A DNA stretch of 34,161 nucleotides from CAZART01 sp964487555 (GCA_964487555.1 CAZART010000054.1:1-34161); one strand, 5' to 3'. Counted from the first letter of the stretch, positions 23,633 through 31,273 are shown. A program made the numbers and translations. Notes: generated by a model not told the origin, from the sequence alone.

Positions 23633-23651
23633 GCCAACAATTCTAGTTGGC
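23633..23651 (+). promoter_or_regulatory. Candidate operator of the sulfur operon
   Basis: GCCAAC (23633-23638) and GTTGGC (23646-23651) form an exact 6-bp inverted repeat with a 7-base AT-rich spacer, ending 29 bases before the start of the first sulfur transporter gene. The surrounding stretch (23576-23665) is the most AT-rich of this area. It is a reasonable binding site for the divergent ArsR protein, but no known operator consensus matches. Confidence 0.35.
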
Positions 23652-23680
23652 GTCATATGGAATAACAAACGCGAACCATC

Positions 23681-24241
23681 ATGATCGAGCTTGTTTCACA
23701 ACCGTGGCCCTGGTATGTGGCCGGGCCCCTGATCGGGCTCATGGTGCCCTTGCTGTTGCTCGTCGGCGGAAAACGGTTGGGCGTTTCCGGCAACCTGCGT
23801 CACATGTGTGCCGCCATCGGACCGGCCAATCTGGAGTTTCTTCGGTATGACTGGAAACGGGGATTCTGGAATCTGACGTTCGCCGCGGGGATCACGCTCG
23901 GTGGTTTTATCGGAGTGACACTGCTCGCCTCGCCGGATCCTATGATCGACCTCGCGCCCGCTACGGTGGACGCTCTAAGAGGGCTCGGGGTCGAGGACTT
24001 CACCGGGCTCGTGCCGGCGGATTTCTTCAGCTGGGCCGGACTCGGAAGTCTTCCCGGGCTGATGTTGATTGTGGGTGGCGGCTTCCTGGTTGGCTTTGGA
24101 GCTCGCTACGCAGGCGGATGCACGTCCGGTCATGCCATCTCCGGCCTGGCCGATCTGCAGTTTCCGTCGCTCGTCGCCGTCATCGGCTTCTTCATCGGCG
24201 GCCTGGTCGTCACACATCTCGTATTTCCGCTGGTCCTCTAA
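23681..24241 (+). CDS. YeeE/YedE-family sulfur transporter, first half-protein
   Basis: The 186-residue membrane protein has about four or five helices. The conserved half-motif GARYAGGCTSGHAISGLADLQ ends in the helix pair that lines the pore (Cys147), and Cys43 (LRHMCA) is also conserved. In full-length YeeE/TsuA proteins such cysteines pass thiosulfate across the membrane by transient S-S contacts. Here the protein is half-size and is followed 34 bases later by a complementary half, so the pair probably forms one transporter. It is the first gene of a five-gene operon with persulfide dioxygenase, SulP and thioredoxin, and diverges from the ArsR repressor. No Shine-Dalgarno is visible. Confidence 0.9.
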   Translation: MIELVSQPWPWYVAGPLIGLMVPLLLLVGGKRLGVSGNLRHMCAAIGPANLEFLRYDWKRGFWNLTFAAGITLGGFIGVTLLASPDPMIDLAPATVDALRGLGVEDFTGLVPADFFSWAGLGSLPGLMLIVGGGFLVGFGARYAGGCTSGHAISGLADLQFPSLVAVIGFFIGGLVVTHLVFPLVL

Positions 24242-24275
24242 TTTCTCTTCCGCGAGATTACCTCGTTATAGAACC

Positions 24276-24764
24276 ATGAGTTCACACGTCCAGCATATCG
24301 TCGCAGAGCCCGCGCCGCAATCCGCGCCCCTCGTCGCTTTTTCCGCGCGGGAATTCGCCGTCTATCTTCTCATTGGAACGTTGTTCGGCATCATCCTCGT
24401 CAAGAGCGAAGTCGTATCCTGGTTTAGAATCCAGGAGATGTTTCGGTTCGACAGCTTTCATATGTACGGCATTCTCGGCTCGGCCGTTGTCGTGGCCGGC
24501 GTCTCCGTGCAACTGATCAAACGTCTCGGCATCAAGACGTTCGGAGGCGACCCGATCATCCTGCCCCCGAAAGTCTGGGGAAAGGGCGTTCGATACTGGT
24601 TAGGCGGAATCCTTTTCGGCGTCGGCTGGGCGCTTCTGGGCGCGTGCCCCGGACCGATCTTCGCGCTGATCGGCGGAGGAGTCACCGTGATGGTAGTCGC
24701 TCTCGCCGGCACGCTTCTTGGCACGTATGCTTACGCGTATCTGCGGCCCCGATTGCCGCATTGA
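24276..24764 (+). CDS. YeeE/YedE-family sulfur transporter, second half-protein (DUF6691 type)
   Basis: The 162-residue membrane protein has about four helices and the second conserved half-motif, WLGGILFGVGWALLGACPGP, with Cys124. It corresponds to the C-terminal half of YeeE/YedE transporters and to the DUF6691 family that always follows a YeeE half-gene. With the preceding gene it likely makes a heteromeric importer of thiosulfate or another sulfane-sulfur compound. The ATG at 24276 is chosen because the upstream in-frame extension to 24069 is an out-of-frame shadow of the preceding gene. It is 34 bases after that gene and 30 bases before the dioxygenase. Confidence 0.9.
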   Translation: MSSHVQHIVAEPAPQSAPLVAFSAREFAVYLLIGTLFGIILVKSEVVSWFRIQEMFRFDSFHMYGILGSAVVVAGVSVQLIKRLGIKTFGGDPIILPPKVWGKGVRYWLGGILFGVGWALLGACPGPIFALIGGGVTVMVVALAGTLLGTYAYAYLRPRLPH

Positions 24765-24794
24765 CGTGCCCCACATGACCTGAGACAACCAGCC

Positions 24795-26270
24795 ATGCTA
24801 TTCCGACAAATCGTTGATCCGAAACTCGCCCAGTACGCCTACCTGATCGGATGTCAGCAAACCGGGGAGGCGCTCATCATCGACCCTGAGCGCGACATCG
24901 ATCGATACGTCGATCTGGCTGAAGCGGAGGCCCTCGACATCGTCGCCGTCGCGGAGACCCACATCCATGCGGATTTTTTATCGGGAGCCCGCGAGTTCGC
25001 CGAGCGATTCGGCACGAAGCTTTACCTCTCCGACGAAGGGGACGAGGATTGGAAGTACGAATGGGCCGCAGGAAGCAAGCAGGGCGGCACTCCGTACGAC
25101 GTCGTCTTCCTCCGGGACGGCCAGACCTTCACCGTCGGCAATATTGAGATGAAGACCGTTCACACGCCCGGCCATACGCCGGAGCATGTGAGCTATCTCG
25201 TCACAGACCGCGGAGGCGGCGCAACAACGCCCATCGGGGTCGCAACGGGCGATTTCGTATTCGTGGGCGACCTCGGACGGCCCGACTTGCTCGAGCAGGC
25301 CGCGGGCCTGCACGGCGTCCAGGAGTCGTCCGCTCGCCGGCTCTACCAATCCCTACCGTTGTTCACGCAGCTGCAGGACTATCTGCAGGTCTGGCCGGCG
25401 CACGGCGCGGGATCGACGTGCGGCAAGACACTGGGTGCGGTCCCTACTACGACCGTTGGCTATGAGAAGCTCTATAATGCGTCGATCGATGCTGCGAAGG
25501 AGGGCGAGAAGGCTTTCGTGCGCGCGATTCTGGCCGGGCAGCCGGAGCCTCAAACGTACTTCGCGCGAATGAAGCGCGACAACAAGCGAGGCGTGCCGGT
25601 GCTTGGCCGCCTGCCGCAGCCGCGAAAGCTTACCGCCCGGGAGCTTGGCGAGATGGCGGGTCGCGATGACGTCCTGATCATCGACGCGCGCCTCGATCGA
25701 TCCGCTTTCATGGCGCGACACATCCCCGGCTCGTTGCACGCGCCCTTGAACAAGTCGTTCAACACGGTCGTCGGCTCTCTCGTCGTCGACGAAACAACCC
25801 CGATCGTTCTCATCATCCATGAGGAAGACGTCGACGAGGCGGTTCGCGACCTGATCCGCATCGGATACGACAACGTCATCGCCATCGCAGAAATGGGCAC
25901 GCTCCAGCGCTATTTCAACAATGGGGGTCCGAGCGAGACGACGGAAGAAATCCGTTTTGATGAAGTCGACGAGCTCAGGCGTGCGGATGACGTCGTCGCT
26001 CTGGACGTCCGCTTTGCCTACGAATACTCCGGCAACCACGTGCCGGAGGCGCGCAATGCCTCGTACACGCGGCTTCCCGAATATGTGAAGGATTCGAGCC
26101 GCGTTCCAAGAGGCAAGACCCTTCTGGTGTACTGTGCCACCGGCGCCCGTTCGGCCGCAGCGGCCGCATTCCTCGCTCGAGAAGGGTATGACGTAAAGCT
26201 TGTAAATGACGACTTCGCCGCGTACGCGGAAGCCGGGAAAGGTGAGAAAAAGGAGGCTGTGGTCGCGTGA
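24795..26270 (+). CDS. Persulfide dioxygenase-rhodanese fusion
   Basis: The 491-residue protein joins an ETHE1-like metallo-beta-lactamase domain (1 to about 250) to two rhodanese domains. Metal-site residues are THIHADFLSG (H56, H58, D60), HTPGHTPEH (H127), D159 in FVGDLGRPD and H203 in PAHGAGS. This branch binds one Fe(II) and oxidises glutathione or other persulfides to sulfite. The first rhodanese (about 278-375) has lost the active cysteine (LIIHEED); the second (about 385-480) keeps it (YCATGARS, Cys447) and can move sulfur, for example from thiosulfate. The substrate would be made from sulfur imported by the two preceding proteins. Its TGA overlaps the GTG start of the SulP gene. Confidence 0.93.
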   Translation: MLFRQIVDPKLAQYAYLIGCQQTGEALIIDPERDIDRYVDLAEAEALDIVAVAETHIHADFLSGAREFAERFGTKLYLSDEGDEDWKYEWAAGSKQGGTPYDVVFLRDGQTFTVGNIEMKTVHTPGHTPEHVSYLVTDRGGGATTPIGVATGDFVFVGDLGRPDLLEQAAGLHGVQESSARRLYQSLPLFTQLQDYLQVWPAHGAGSTCGKTLGAVPTTTVGYEKLYNASIDAAKEGEKAFVRAILAGQPEPQTYFARMKRDNKRGVPVLGRLPQPRKLTARELGEMAGRDDVLIIDARLDRSAFMARHIPGSLHAPLNKSFNTVVGSLVVDETTPIVLIIHEEDVDEAVRDLIRIGYDNVIAIAEMGTLQRYFNNGGPSETTEEIRFDEVDELRRADDVVALDVRFAYEYSGNHVPEARNASYTRLPEYVKDSSRVPRGKTLLVYCATGARSAAAAAFLAREGYDVKLVNDDFAAYAEAGKGEKKEAVVA

Positions 26271-27976
26271 ATAGAATCAAGCGATTCGTTCCGTTACTGC
26301 GCCAGATGGAGGGCTACGGAAAAGGGGACCTTCAGGGCGACCTTGCAGCCGGCCTGACGGTCGGCGTCATGCTGATTCCTCAAGGAATGGCCTATGCGCT
26401 CATCGCGGGCCTGCCCCCCATCTACGGGCTGTATGCATCGCTCGTACCGCTGATCGTTTTCGCCTTTTTCAGTACGTCGCGGCAGCTTTCCGTCGCGCCG
26501 GTCGCGATGGTATCGCTTCTTACCGCCGCCGGCGTAGCGCCGCTCGCCGGCGGCGACGTGGAACGTTACGTCGCCCTTGCTCTGGGACTCGCCCTTCTCG
26601 TCGGCGTCATTCAATTCGGGCTCGGGGTGGCGAGATTCGGCTTTCTGACGAATTTCCTCTCACATCCTGTACTCGCAGGCTTTACGAGTGCGGCCGCACT
26701 GATCATAGGGCTGAGCCAGCTTAAACACCTCCTGGGTGTAGACCTCGGCCGCTCGCACCACGTGCATGAGATCGTGTGGAGTGCCGCTCAGCAACTGGGC
26801 AGCATTCACATCCCCACGTTCCTGATCGGAATGCTGAGCATCGTCGTTCTCGTAGGGATCCACAGGTCGAATCGCGCTCTCCCGGGAGCACTCGTCGTCG
26901 TCCTGCTCTCGACGCTCACCGTATGGGGCCTTGCTCTTAACGGGACGGGCGTTGGGATCGTCGGAGATATTCCCAGAGGCCTGCCGACGCCCGCCGTACC
27001 CGACATGGATCTTGCCGACTTCAGAGCGCTGATCCCGGCCGCGCTGGTTATCTCGTTGGTCGGTTTTATGGAATCGATAGCCGTGGCGAAAGTCTATGCA
27101 ACGAGGAATCGGTACGAAATCGACGCGAACCAGGAGCTGAGAGGACTCGGCCTCGCGAATGTCGCCGGTGCCTTCTTCCAGGCGTTTCCCACGACGGGAG
27201 GATTCTCCCGGACCGCGGTTAATTCGCAGGCCGGCGCACGGACGCAGCTAGCGGCGGTATTCAGCGCCGGCATCATCGCCCTGACGCTGCTCGTTCTAAC
27301 GCCACTGTTTTACTACCTCCCACAGGCGGCGCTGGCCGCGATCGTGATGGTGGCGGTCTCCGGATTGTTTGATATGAAGGAGTTCCGCTTTCTGTGGAAG
27401 GTCGATCGCCGTGATTTTTCCCTCATGATGCTCACCTTCGCAGCGACCTTGACGGTTGGAATCGAACAGGGCATCCTCGTCGGTGTGGTCGCCTCGCTCG
27501 TCATCGTCATCCATCAGAGCTCGCGGCCGCATTCGGCCATCGAGGGCCGGCTGCCGGGAACCACGACGTATCGTAATGTGGCGCGCAATTCCGAAGCGAT
27601 CATTCAGGATGACGTCGTCGTTTTTCGGATGGATGCGTCGCTCTACTTCGCCAACGTCACCTACTTCAAGGACGCCCTGAACGACATCATAGACCGGCGG
27701 GAGCCGAGTGCGGTCGTTTTGGACGCATTTCCCATCAACCGAATCGATTCAAGCGCAGCCCATGCCCTTCGTGACCTGGTCGATGACCTGCGCCGGCGGA
27801 ACGTGGAACTGTTCGTGGCCGGCCTCAAGGGGCCTGTTCGCGACGTCCTCGAAAAATCCAATGTCGTAGGTCTGATTGGAAGGCGGCGTTTCTTCCACGA
27901 GGTTCACGACGCCGTTCAGGCGGCAACCGCTGCCGCGTCCCGACCCGTGCCTTCACCCGCCGTAACATCTGCCTGA
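26267..27976 (+). CDS. SulP-family anion permease with STAS domain
   Basis: The 569-residue protein has the SulP core of about 12 membrane segments, including the family signature GLTVGVMLIPQGMAYALIAG and PPIYGLYASL near residue 50, and VAGAFFQAFPTTGGFSRTAVN. A cytoplasmic STAS domain follows (about 440-550; VVLDAFPINRIDSSAAHALRDL). SulP proteins carry sulfate, bicarbonate or other anions. In this operon, sulfite or sulfate handling after persulfide oxidation is the natural guess, but direction and ion are not proven. The start is GTG at 26267 inside the preceding TGA (GTGA overlap), which indicates translational coupling. A thioredoxin gene follows 19 bases later. Confidence 0.93.
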   Translation: MNRIKRFVPLLRQMEGYGKGDLQGDLAAGLTVGVMLIPQGMAYALIAGLPPIYGLYASLVPLIVFAFFSTSRQLSVAPVAMVSLLTAAGVAPLAGGDVERYVALALGLALLVGVIQFGLGVARFGFLTNFLSHPVLAGFTSAAALIIGLSQLKHLLGVDLGRSHHVHEIVWSAAQQLGSIHIPTFLIGMLSIVVLVGIHRSNRALPGALVVVLLSTLTVWGLALNGTGVGIVGDIPRGLPTPAVPDMDLADFRALIPAALVISLVGFMESIAVAKVYATRNRYEIDANQELRGLGLANVAGAFFQAFPTTGGFSRTAVNSQAGARTQLAAVFSAGIIALTLLVLTPLFYYLPQAALAAIVMVAVSGLFDMKEFRFLWKVDRRDFSLMMLTFAATLTVGIEQGILVGVVASLVIVIHQSSRPHSAIEGRLPGTTTYRNVARNSEAIIQDDVVVFRMDASLYFANVTYFKDALNDIIDRREPSAVVLDAFPINRIDSSAAHALRDLVDDLRRRNVELFVAGLKGPVRDVLEKSNVVGLIGRRRFFHEVHDAVQAATAAASRPVPSPAVTSA

Positions 27977-27995
27977 TCCGGATACCGATTCAACG

Positions 27996-28331
27996 ATGCC
28001 TGACAAAACCCGCAACTTCGAAGAGGACGTCATCCAGACGAGCCACCGCAAGCCGGTGCTCGTGGACTTCTGGGCACCGTGGTGCGGTCCGTGTCGAATC
28101 CTCAGTCCCACGCTCGAGAAGCTGGCGAAAGAAAGCCGAGGTCGCTGGCGGCTGGTGAAGATCAATGCCGACTCCTATCCCGACCTGGTACGTCGCTATG
28201 GCGTGCGCGGCATTCCGGCGGTCAAACTCTTTGTGGACGGCGCGGTGAAGGACGAATTCGTCGGCGCGCTGCCGGAGCACGCCGTGCGCCAGTGGCTCGA
28301 CGGCGCACTACCGGCAGATCCGCGAGGGTAG
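27996..28331 (+). CDS. Thioredoxin
   Basis: The 111-residue protein is a complete thioredoxin: VLVDFWAPWCGPCRILSP with the active site WCGPC (C30, C33), the VKINADSYPDLVRRYGV strand and helix, and the cis-proline of RGIPAVKLF. It is cytoplasmic with no signal peptide. As the last gene of the sulfur operon it probably reduces persulfides, or restores the dioxygenase-rhodanese or transporter cysteines. The start ATG at 27996 lies 19 bases after the SulP stop. A large inverted repeat 62 bases downstream marks the likely end of the transcript. Confidence 0.94.
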   Translation: MPDKTRNFEEDVIQTSHRKPVLVDFWAPWCGPCRILSPTLEKLAKESRGRWRLVKINADSYPDLVRRYGVRGIPAVKLFVDGAVKDEFVGALPEHAVRQWLDGALPADPRG

Positions 28332-28393
28332 AATGTCCGCGTACTTGACGCAGCCGACGGATTGTGTTCGGAGTCAAAGCCGGGCCGTGCGCG

Positions 28394-28443
28394 GTTCCGG
28401 GCCGGCATCGCTAGGTCTCCCGCGCTCCGAGCCGGCCCGGAAC
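28394..28443. terminator. 13-bp inverted repeat between convergent genes
   Basis: GTTCCGGGCCGGC (28394-28406) pairs perfectly with GCCGGCCCGGAAC (28431-28443); the loop is 24 bases. It lies between the thioredoxin stop and the end of a reverse-strand gene (stop at 28452), so it could terminate both. No T-run is present on either side, so it is not a textbook intrinsic terminator. Confidence 0.55.
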
Positions 28444-28451
28444 GATGGGCG

Positions 28452-28673
28452 TCACTCTTCAGCGACCGACCACCAGACCGTGTAACTGCCCGAATAGGTA
28501 AGTTCCTGCACGTATTCGTCCTCCGTCCCAGGCTCGCCGCCGCGCGAAGTTACGTGAACATGAAGCAGGTTCGGACCCTCCGCTCGCGCTTGGATATCCT
28601 TGATGCGAAGCACGCCCTTGAGCGGTACGTCCGGCTTGGGTGTCCCGGTCTGCCTGGGCCGTCGAAAAATCAC
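28452..28673 (-). CDS. Small protein of unknown function, possibly the 3' part of a frameshifted gene
   Basis: The 73-residue frame begins at a GTG that overlaps the preceding stop (GTGA). It has coding-like GC-rich third positions and a sensible beta-rich sequence (VLRIKDIQARAEGPNLLHVHVTS, then SGSYTVWWSVAEE). The frame is open for eight codons before the GTG and reads PIGNEFDVIFRR across it, which suggests that the protein really starts further upstream. A one-base indel near 28686-28692 would join it to the previous small gene as a single protein of about 145 residues. No family is recognised. Confidence 0.45.
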   Translation of the reverse strand: MIFRRPRQTGTPKPDVPLKGVLRIKDIQARAEGPNLLHVHVTSRGGEPGTEDEYVQELTYSGSYTVWWSVAEE

Positions 28674-28888
28674 GTCGAACTCGTTACCGATAGGTCATCG
28701 GCATCGAACGTAAGGCCCAAAGCTTTGAGAAATCGTGCGGCCTCGTTGCCGTCGATCGCTATCCTCTTTCCGACCACGGTAGGCGAATCGCGCCAGCCGA
28801 GCGCTTCCGGCGGGAGGTCCTCGATGTGCACCACAATCCCCGCGTCATGGAGCTCGATCATATCGGCGGATCGGAAACCTGCGTGCAT
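28670..28888 (-). CDS. Small protein of unknown function, possibly the 5' part of a frameshifted gene
   Basis: The 72-residue frame has strong third-position GC bias and a plausible soluble sequence: MIELHDAGIVVHIEDLPPE, then GKRIAIDGNEAARFLKALGL. It is not a family I recognise. An internal ATG (28861) could also be the start. The end (FDADDLSVTSST) overlaps the next frame by 4 bases. The two may be translationally coupled genes or one gene broken by a sequencing or natural frameshift. It is transcribed toward the sulfur operon terminator. Confidence 0.45.
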   Translation of the reverse strand: MHAGFRSADMIELHDAGIVVHIEDLPPEALGWRDSPTVVGKRIAIDGNEAARFLKALGLTFDADDLSVTSST

Positions 28889-28937
28889 GACGATGCTCGG
28901 GATTAGAACGCTCCGGTGCCGGCGAAATGCGGGTCCA

Positions 28938-28983
28938 CTACGTCAATGACGGCCTCCCTTCTACGTCAATGACGGCCTCCCTT
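28938..28983. repeat. Perfect tandem duplication of 23 bp
   Basis: CTACGTCAATGACGGCCTCCCTT occurs at 28938-28960 and again, with no gap, at 28961-28983. Both copies are identical. The unit lies in the 102-bp space between two small reverse-strand genes, immediately after the stop of the acidic protein gene. It is recent, because no substitution separates the copies; it may also be an assembly duplication. Confidence 0.85.
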
Positions 28984-28990
28984 CGTGTCA

Positions 28991-29185
28991 TTATACCTCG
29001 TGGAATTCTTTGGGGTCCTCATCGACGGTGTCCCGGTAAATGTCCTCATCACCGCTCTCTCCGTAGTCTTGCTCGTCTTCGTCGCGATGTTCACGCACGT
29101 ACTCGACGAATTCTTCGAACTCCTCCTCCGGTTCGATGTCGAGTTCCCTTTCCGGCTCCCGAGGCACCTGCGTTCTCTGCGGCAT
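28991..29185 (-). CDS. Small acidic protein of unknown function
   Basis: The 64-residue protein is dominated by Glu and Asp (EEEFEEFVEYVREHRDED and GESGDEDIY). The ATG at 29185 has GAGG at a good distance upstream, one of the few clear ribosome-binding sites in the window; an earlier ATG at 29197 overlaps it. The opposite strand also has an open frame (28985-29284) that is very hydrophobic, but that is the expected antisense image of a Glu/Asp-rich gene and lacks a ribosome-binding site. The function is unknown. The small size and charge would suit a regulatory or DNA-mimic protein, but that is speculation. Confidence 0.5.
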   Translation of the reverse strand: MPQRTQVPREPERELDIEPEEEFEEFVEYVREHRDEDEQDYGESGDEDIYRDTVDEDPKEFHEV

Positions 29186-29352
29186 GATAAACCTCATGCC
29201 ACGACTATCCTACGGACGTGCATTAAACGTGGTCTACGCGTGCCGCCGCATGACGGTGTCCGGCAACCGACCGCGGTATTGTGAGATTTTTCCTTACGTT
29301 CCGACGGAACCGCCGCAATCGCCGTCACCGAATACGCTGAGGACGGCTGGCC

Positions 29353-30552
29353 ATGAACGCCTCACGGCCAAGTGGGCGCCACGACATAGCTCATAGGGAT
29401 ATGGATGTAGTCGACGCAAAGTCCGACGTACCTCATGAACCGTTCGCGTGGCGCTTTCCGGCTCGGTCCGGAAATGAGCTCCGGCTTTTCACCGTTGGCG
29501 ACGAGGCGTTCGAATCGGCGTACGAGGCCATCCGATCGGCGCGAGAGCGCGTCTGGCTGGAGACGTACATCCTCCAACCCGACGAAGTTGGAAATATGGC
29601 GCGTGACGCTCTAGCGGACGCAGCCGCGCGCGGCTGTGACGTCATCCTTCTTTTCGATCGATGGGGTTCGCCGCGCATCGGGCCCCGGTATGCTCGTCCG
29701 ATCACCGAGGCCGGCGGACGCGTCGTCACCTACAATCCGGCTCTTCCGTGGCGCAAGTTTGGACGAAAGCTGGCCCCCTTCTATCACCGCGATCACCGCA
29801 AAATCCTCATCACCGACGAGGTCGGCTTCACCGGTGGTGCGAATGTAAGTCGCGATTACGGCGGCCCCGGTCCCGAGCTTTTCTTCGACCTGACGGTCCG
29901 CTTCGAAGGACCGTGCGTTCGTGATCTTGCGGCCGTGTTCCTGGATTCGGTGCTGGAGGCATCCGGGTCGGCGCCGGCACCGCCCCGCTTTCCCCCCGCC
30001 GCCGGCGAGGTTGAAGCCCAGGTCCTTGCCCTCAATCGCCGAAAAAAGCAGACCGATCTCGACCGTGCACTCCAGCAGGTGCTGATTGAGGCGGTCGATC
30101 GATGCTTCCTGATGACGCCGTATTTCGTGCCGCCCGCCTGGTTCGTCGACCTCTTGACCGCCGCCTCGCAACGGGGCGTCGACGTGCGCATACTCACGGC
30201 CGGCCGGTCGGACGTACCGCTGGCTCGCATCGCAGGTCGGCATCTCTACCGGCATCTCCTGGAGGCAGGCATCGAGGTCTTCGAGATGGAGGATCCGATT
30301 CTCCACGCGAAATGCATCACCGTCGACGGCCGATACAGCGTGGTCGGATCGTACAACGTGGATGCGTATGGCGGGAAGCACAACCTTGAGGTCGGGCTCG
30401 GTGCATTTGACCGGGAGCTCTCCAGCCGACTCGAAGCGGTATTCGCAGAACGATGTGCCACCGCGAAGGCGGTCAACCTGGAAGAATGGCGGCGCAGACC
30501 CGTGTACGAACGCATTCTCGAGCGAACACTCTTCCGTCTGTTCCGCGTGTGA
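29353..30552 (+). CDS. Phospholipase D-family protein, cardiolipin synthase-like
   Basis: The 399-residue protein has two HKD motifs: HRKILITD (H148, K150, D155) followed by FTGGANV, and HAKCITVD (H318, K320, D325) followed by VVGSYNVD. This is the two-motif arrangement of ClsB-type cardiolipin synthases, which join phosphatidyl groups, and of related phosphatidyltransferases. There are no N-terminal transmembrane helices, as in ClsB but unlike ClsA. The ATG at 29353 has GAGGA about 9 bases upstream. It is flanked by unrelated reverse-strand genes, so it is probably monocistronic. It may alter membrane lipid composition under stress. Confidence 0.9.
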   Translation: MNASRPSGRHDIAHRDMDVVDAKSDVPHEPFAWRFPARSGNELRLFTVGDEAFESAYEAIRSARERVWLETYILQPDEVGNMARDALADAAARGCDVILLFDRWGSPRIGPRYARPITEAGGRVVTYNPALPWRKFGRKLAPFYHRDHRKILITDEVGFTGGANVSRDYGGPGPELFFDLTVRFEGPCVRDLAAVFLDSVLEASGSAPAPPRFPPAAGEVEAQVLALNRRKKQTDLDRALQQVLIEAVDRCFLMTPYFVPPAWFVDLLTAASQRGVDVRILTAGRSDVPLARIAGRHLYRHLLEAGIEVFEMEDPILHAKCITVDGRYSVVGSYNVDAYGGKHNLEVGLGAFDRELSSRLEAVFAERCATAKAVNLEEWRRRPVYERILERTLFRLFRV

Positions 30553-30596
30553 GGCCTGCCGGACGACCGCAGATGTCGTGGTAGACGCGAAGGCCT

Positions 30597-31247
30597 TCAG
30601 CCCGTCCTCTCGCCTTCCACCCACTGCACGGCGTGCTGCATCAGCTCGGCCGCCGTCTTCAGGTTCAGCTTGTCCTTGATCCGCGCCCGGTACGACTCAA
30701 CGGTCTTCACGGAGAGGTGAAGTCGCTCGGCGATCTCGCGCGTCACGAGTCCGCGCCCTGAGAGTTCGAAAACCTCGAGCTCGCGATCGCTGAGCACTTC
30801 GAGCGGAGACTGAGCCAGCTCGTCGCGCCCCGACGCCAGGCCCATGAGCAGCCGCTCGTTAATCTCCTCACTTACGTAGATGCCTCCGGCCAACACGCGC
30901 CGGACCGCCTTCACGATTTCGTCGCCCGCTTCGAGCTTCATGACGTACCCGCGCGCACCGGCCCGGATGGCGCGCTCCGCATACAGCGCTTCATCGTGCC
31001 GCGAGACGACGAGACAACGGACTTCGGGATACATGGCCTGGATGTGCTTGATCAGCTCCAATCCGCTCATGCCGGGCAGCGAAATGTCGACAATGGCCAC
31101 GTCGGGCTTGAGCTCTTCCAGCATGGTGAGCCCTTCCTCGGCGTCCGCCGCCTGGCCGACGACTTTCAAGTCGGTTTCGGAATCGAGCGAAAGGGCAAGT
31201 CCCTTCCGCATCAGCGGGTGATCGTCTACGATGATGATCTTCTTCAT
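30597..31247 (-). CDS. NarL/LuxR-type response regulator
   Basis: The 216-residue protein has a receiver domain (1 to about 120): KKIIIVDDH acidic pair (D8, D9), the phosphoacceptor Asp54 in VAIVDISLPGMSG, and the switch residues VVSRHDE and YVMKLEA. A LuxR helix-turn-helix follows (about 148-210; LSDRELEVFELSGRGLVTREI and LSVKTVESYRARIKDKL). It should bind DNA as a phosphorylated dimer. The start at 31247 begins at MKKIII; a longer frame to 31337 adds 30 Arg-rich residues. The gene lies 26 bases downstream of the sensor kinase stop, so it forms a two-component pair with it. Targets may include the operons in this window, but no shared site was seen. Confidence 0.94.
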   Translation of the reverse strand: MKKIIIVDDHPLMRKGLALSLDSETDLKVVGQAADAEEGLTMLEELKPDVAIVDISLPGMSGLELIKHIQAMYPEVRCLVVSRHDEALYAERAIRAGARGYVMKLEAGDEIVKAVRRVLAGGIYVSEEINERLLMGLASGRDELAQSPLEVLSDRELEVFELSGRGLVTREIAERLHLSVKTVESYRARIKDKLNLKTAAELMQHAVQWVEGERTG

Positions 31248-31273
31248 GCTCTGTCGCCGGGGTCGTGAACCAC

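Noticed and set aside
25353..26039. Reverse-strand frame of 228 residues opposite the dioxygenase-rhodanese gene
   Set aside because: The forward gene has complete metal-site and rhodanese motifs; the reverse frame is a shadow.
28362..28949. Long forward frame of 195 residues over the small reverse-strand genes
   Set aside because: Composition is Arg/Ser-rich and unstructured, it overlaps the terminator-like inverted repeat, and the reverse-strand frames have better third-position GC.
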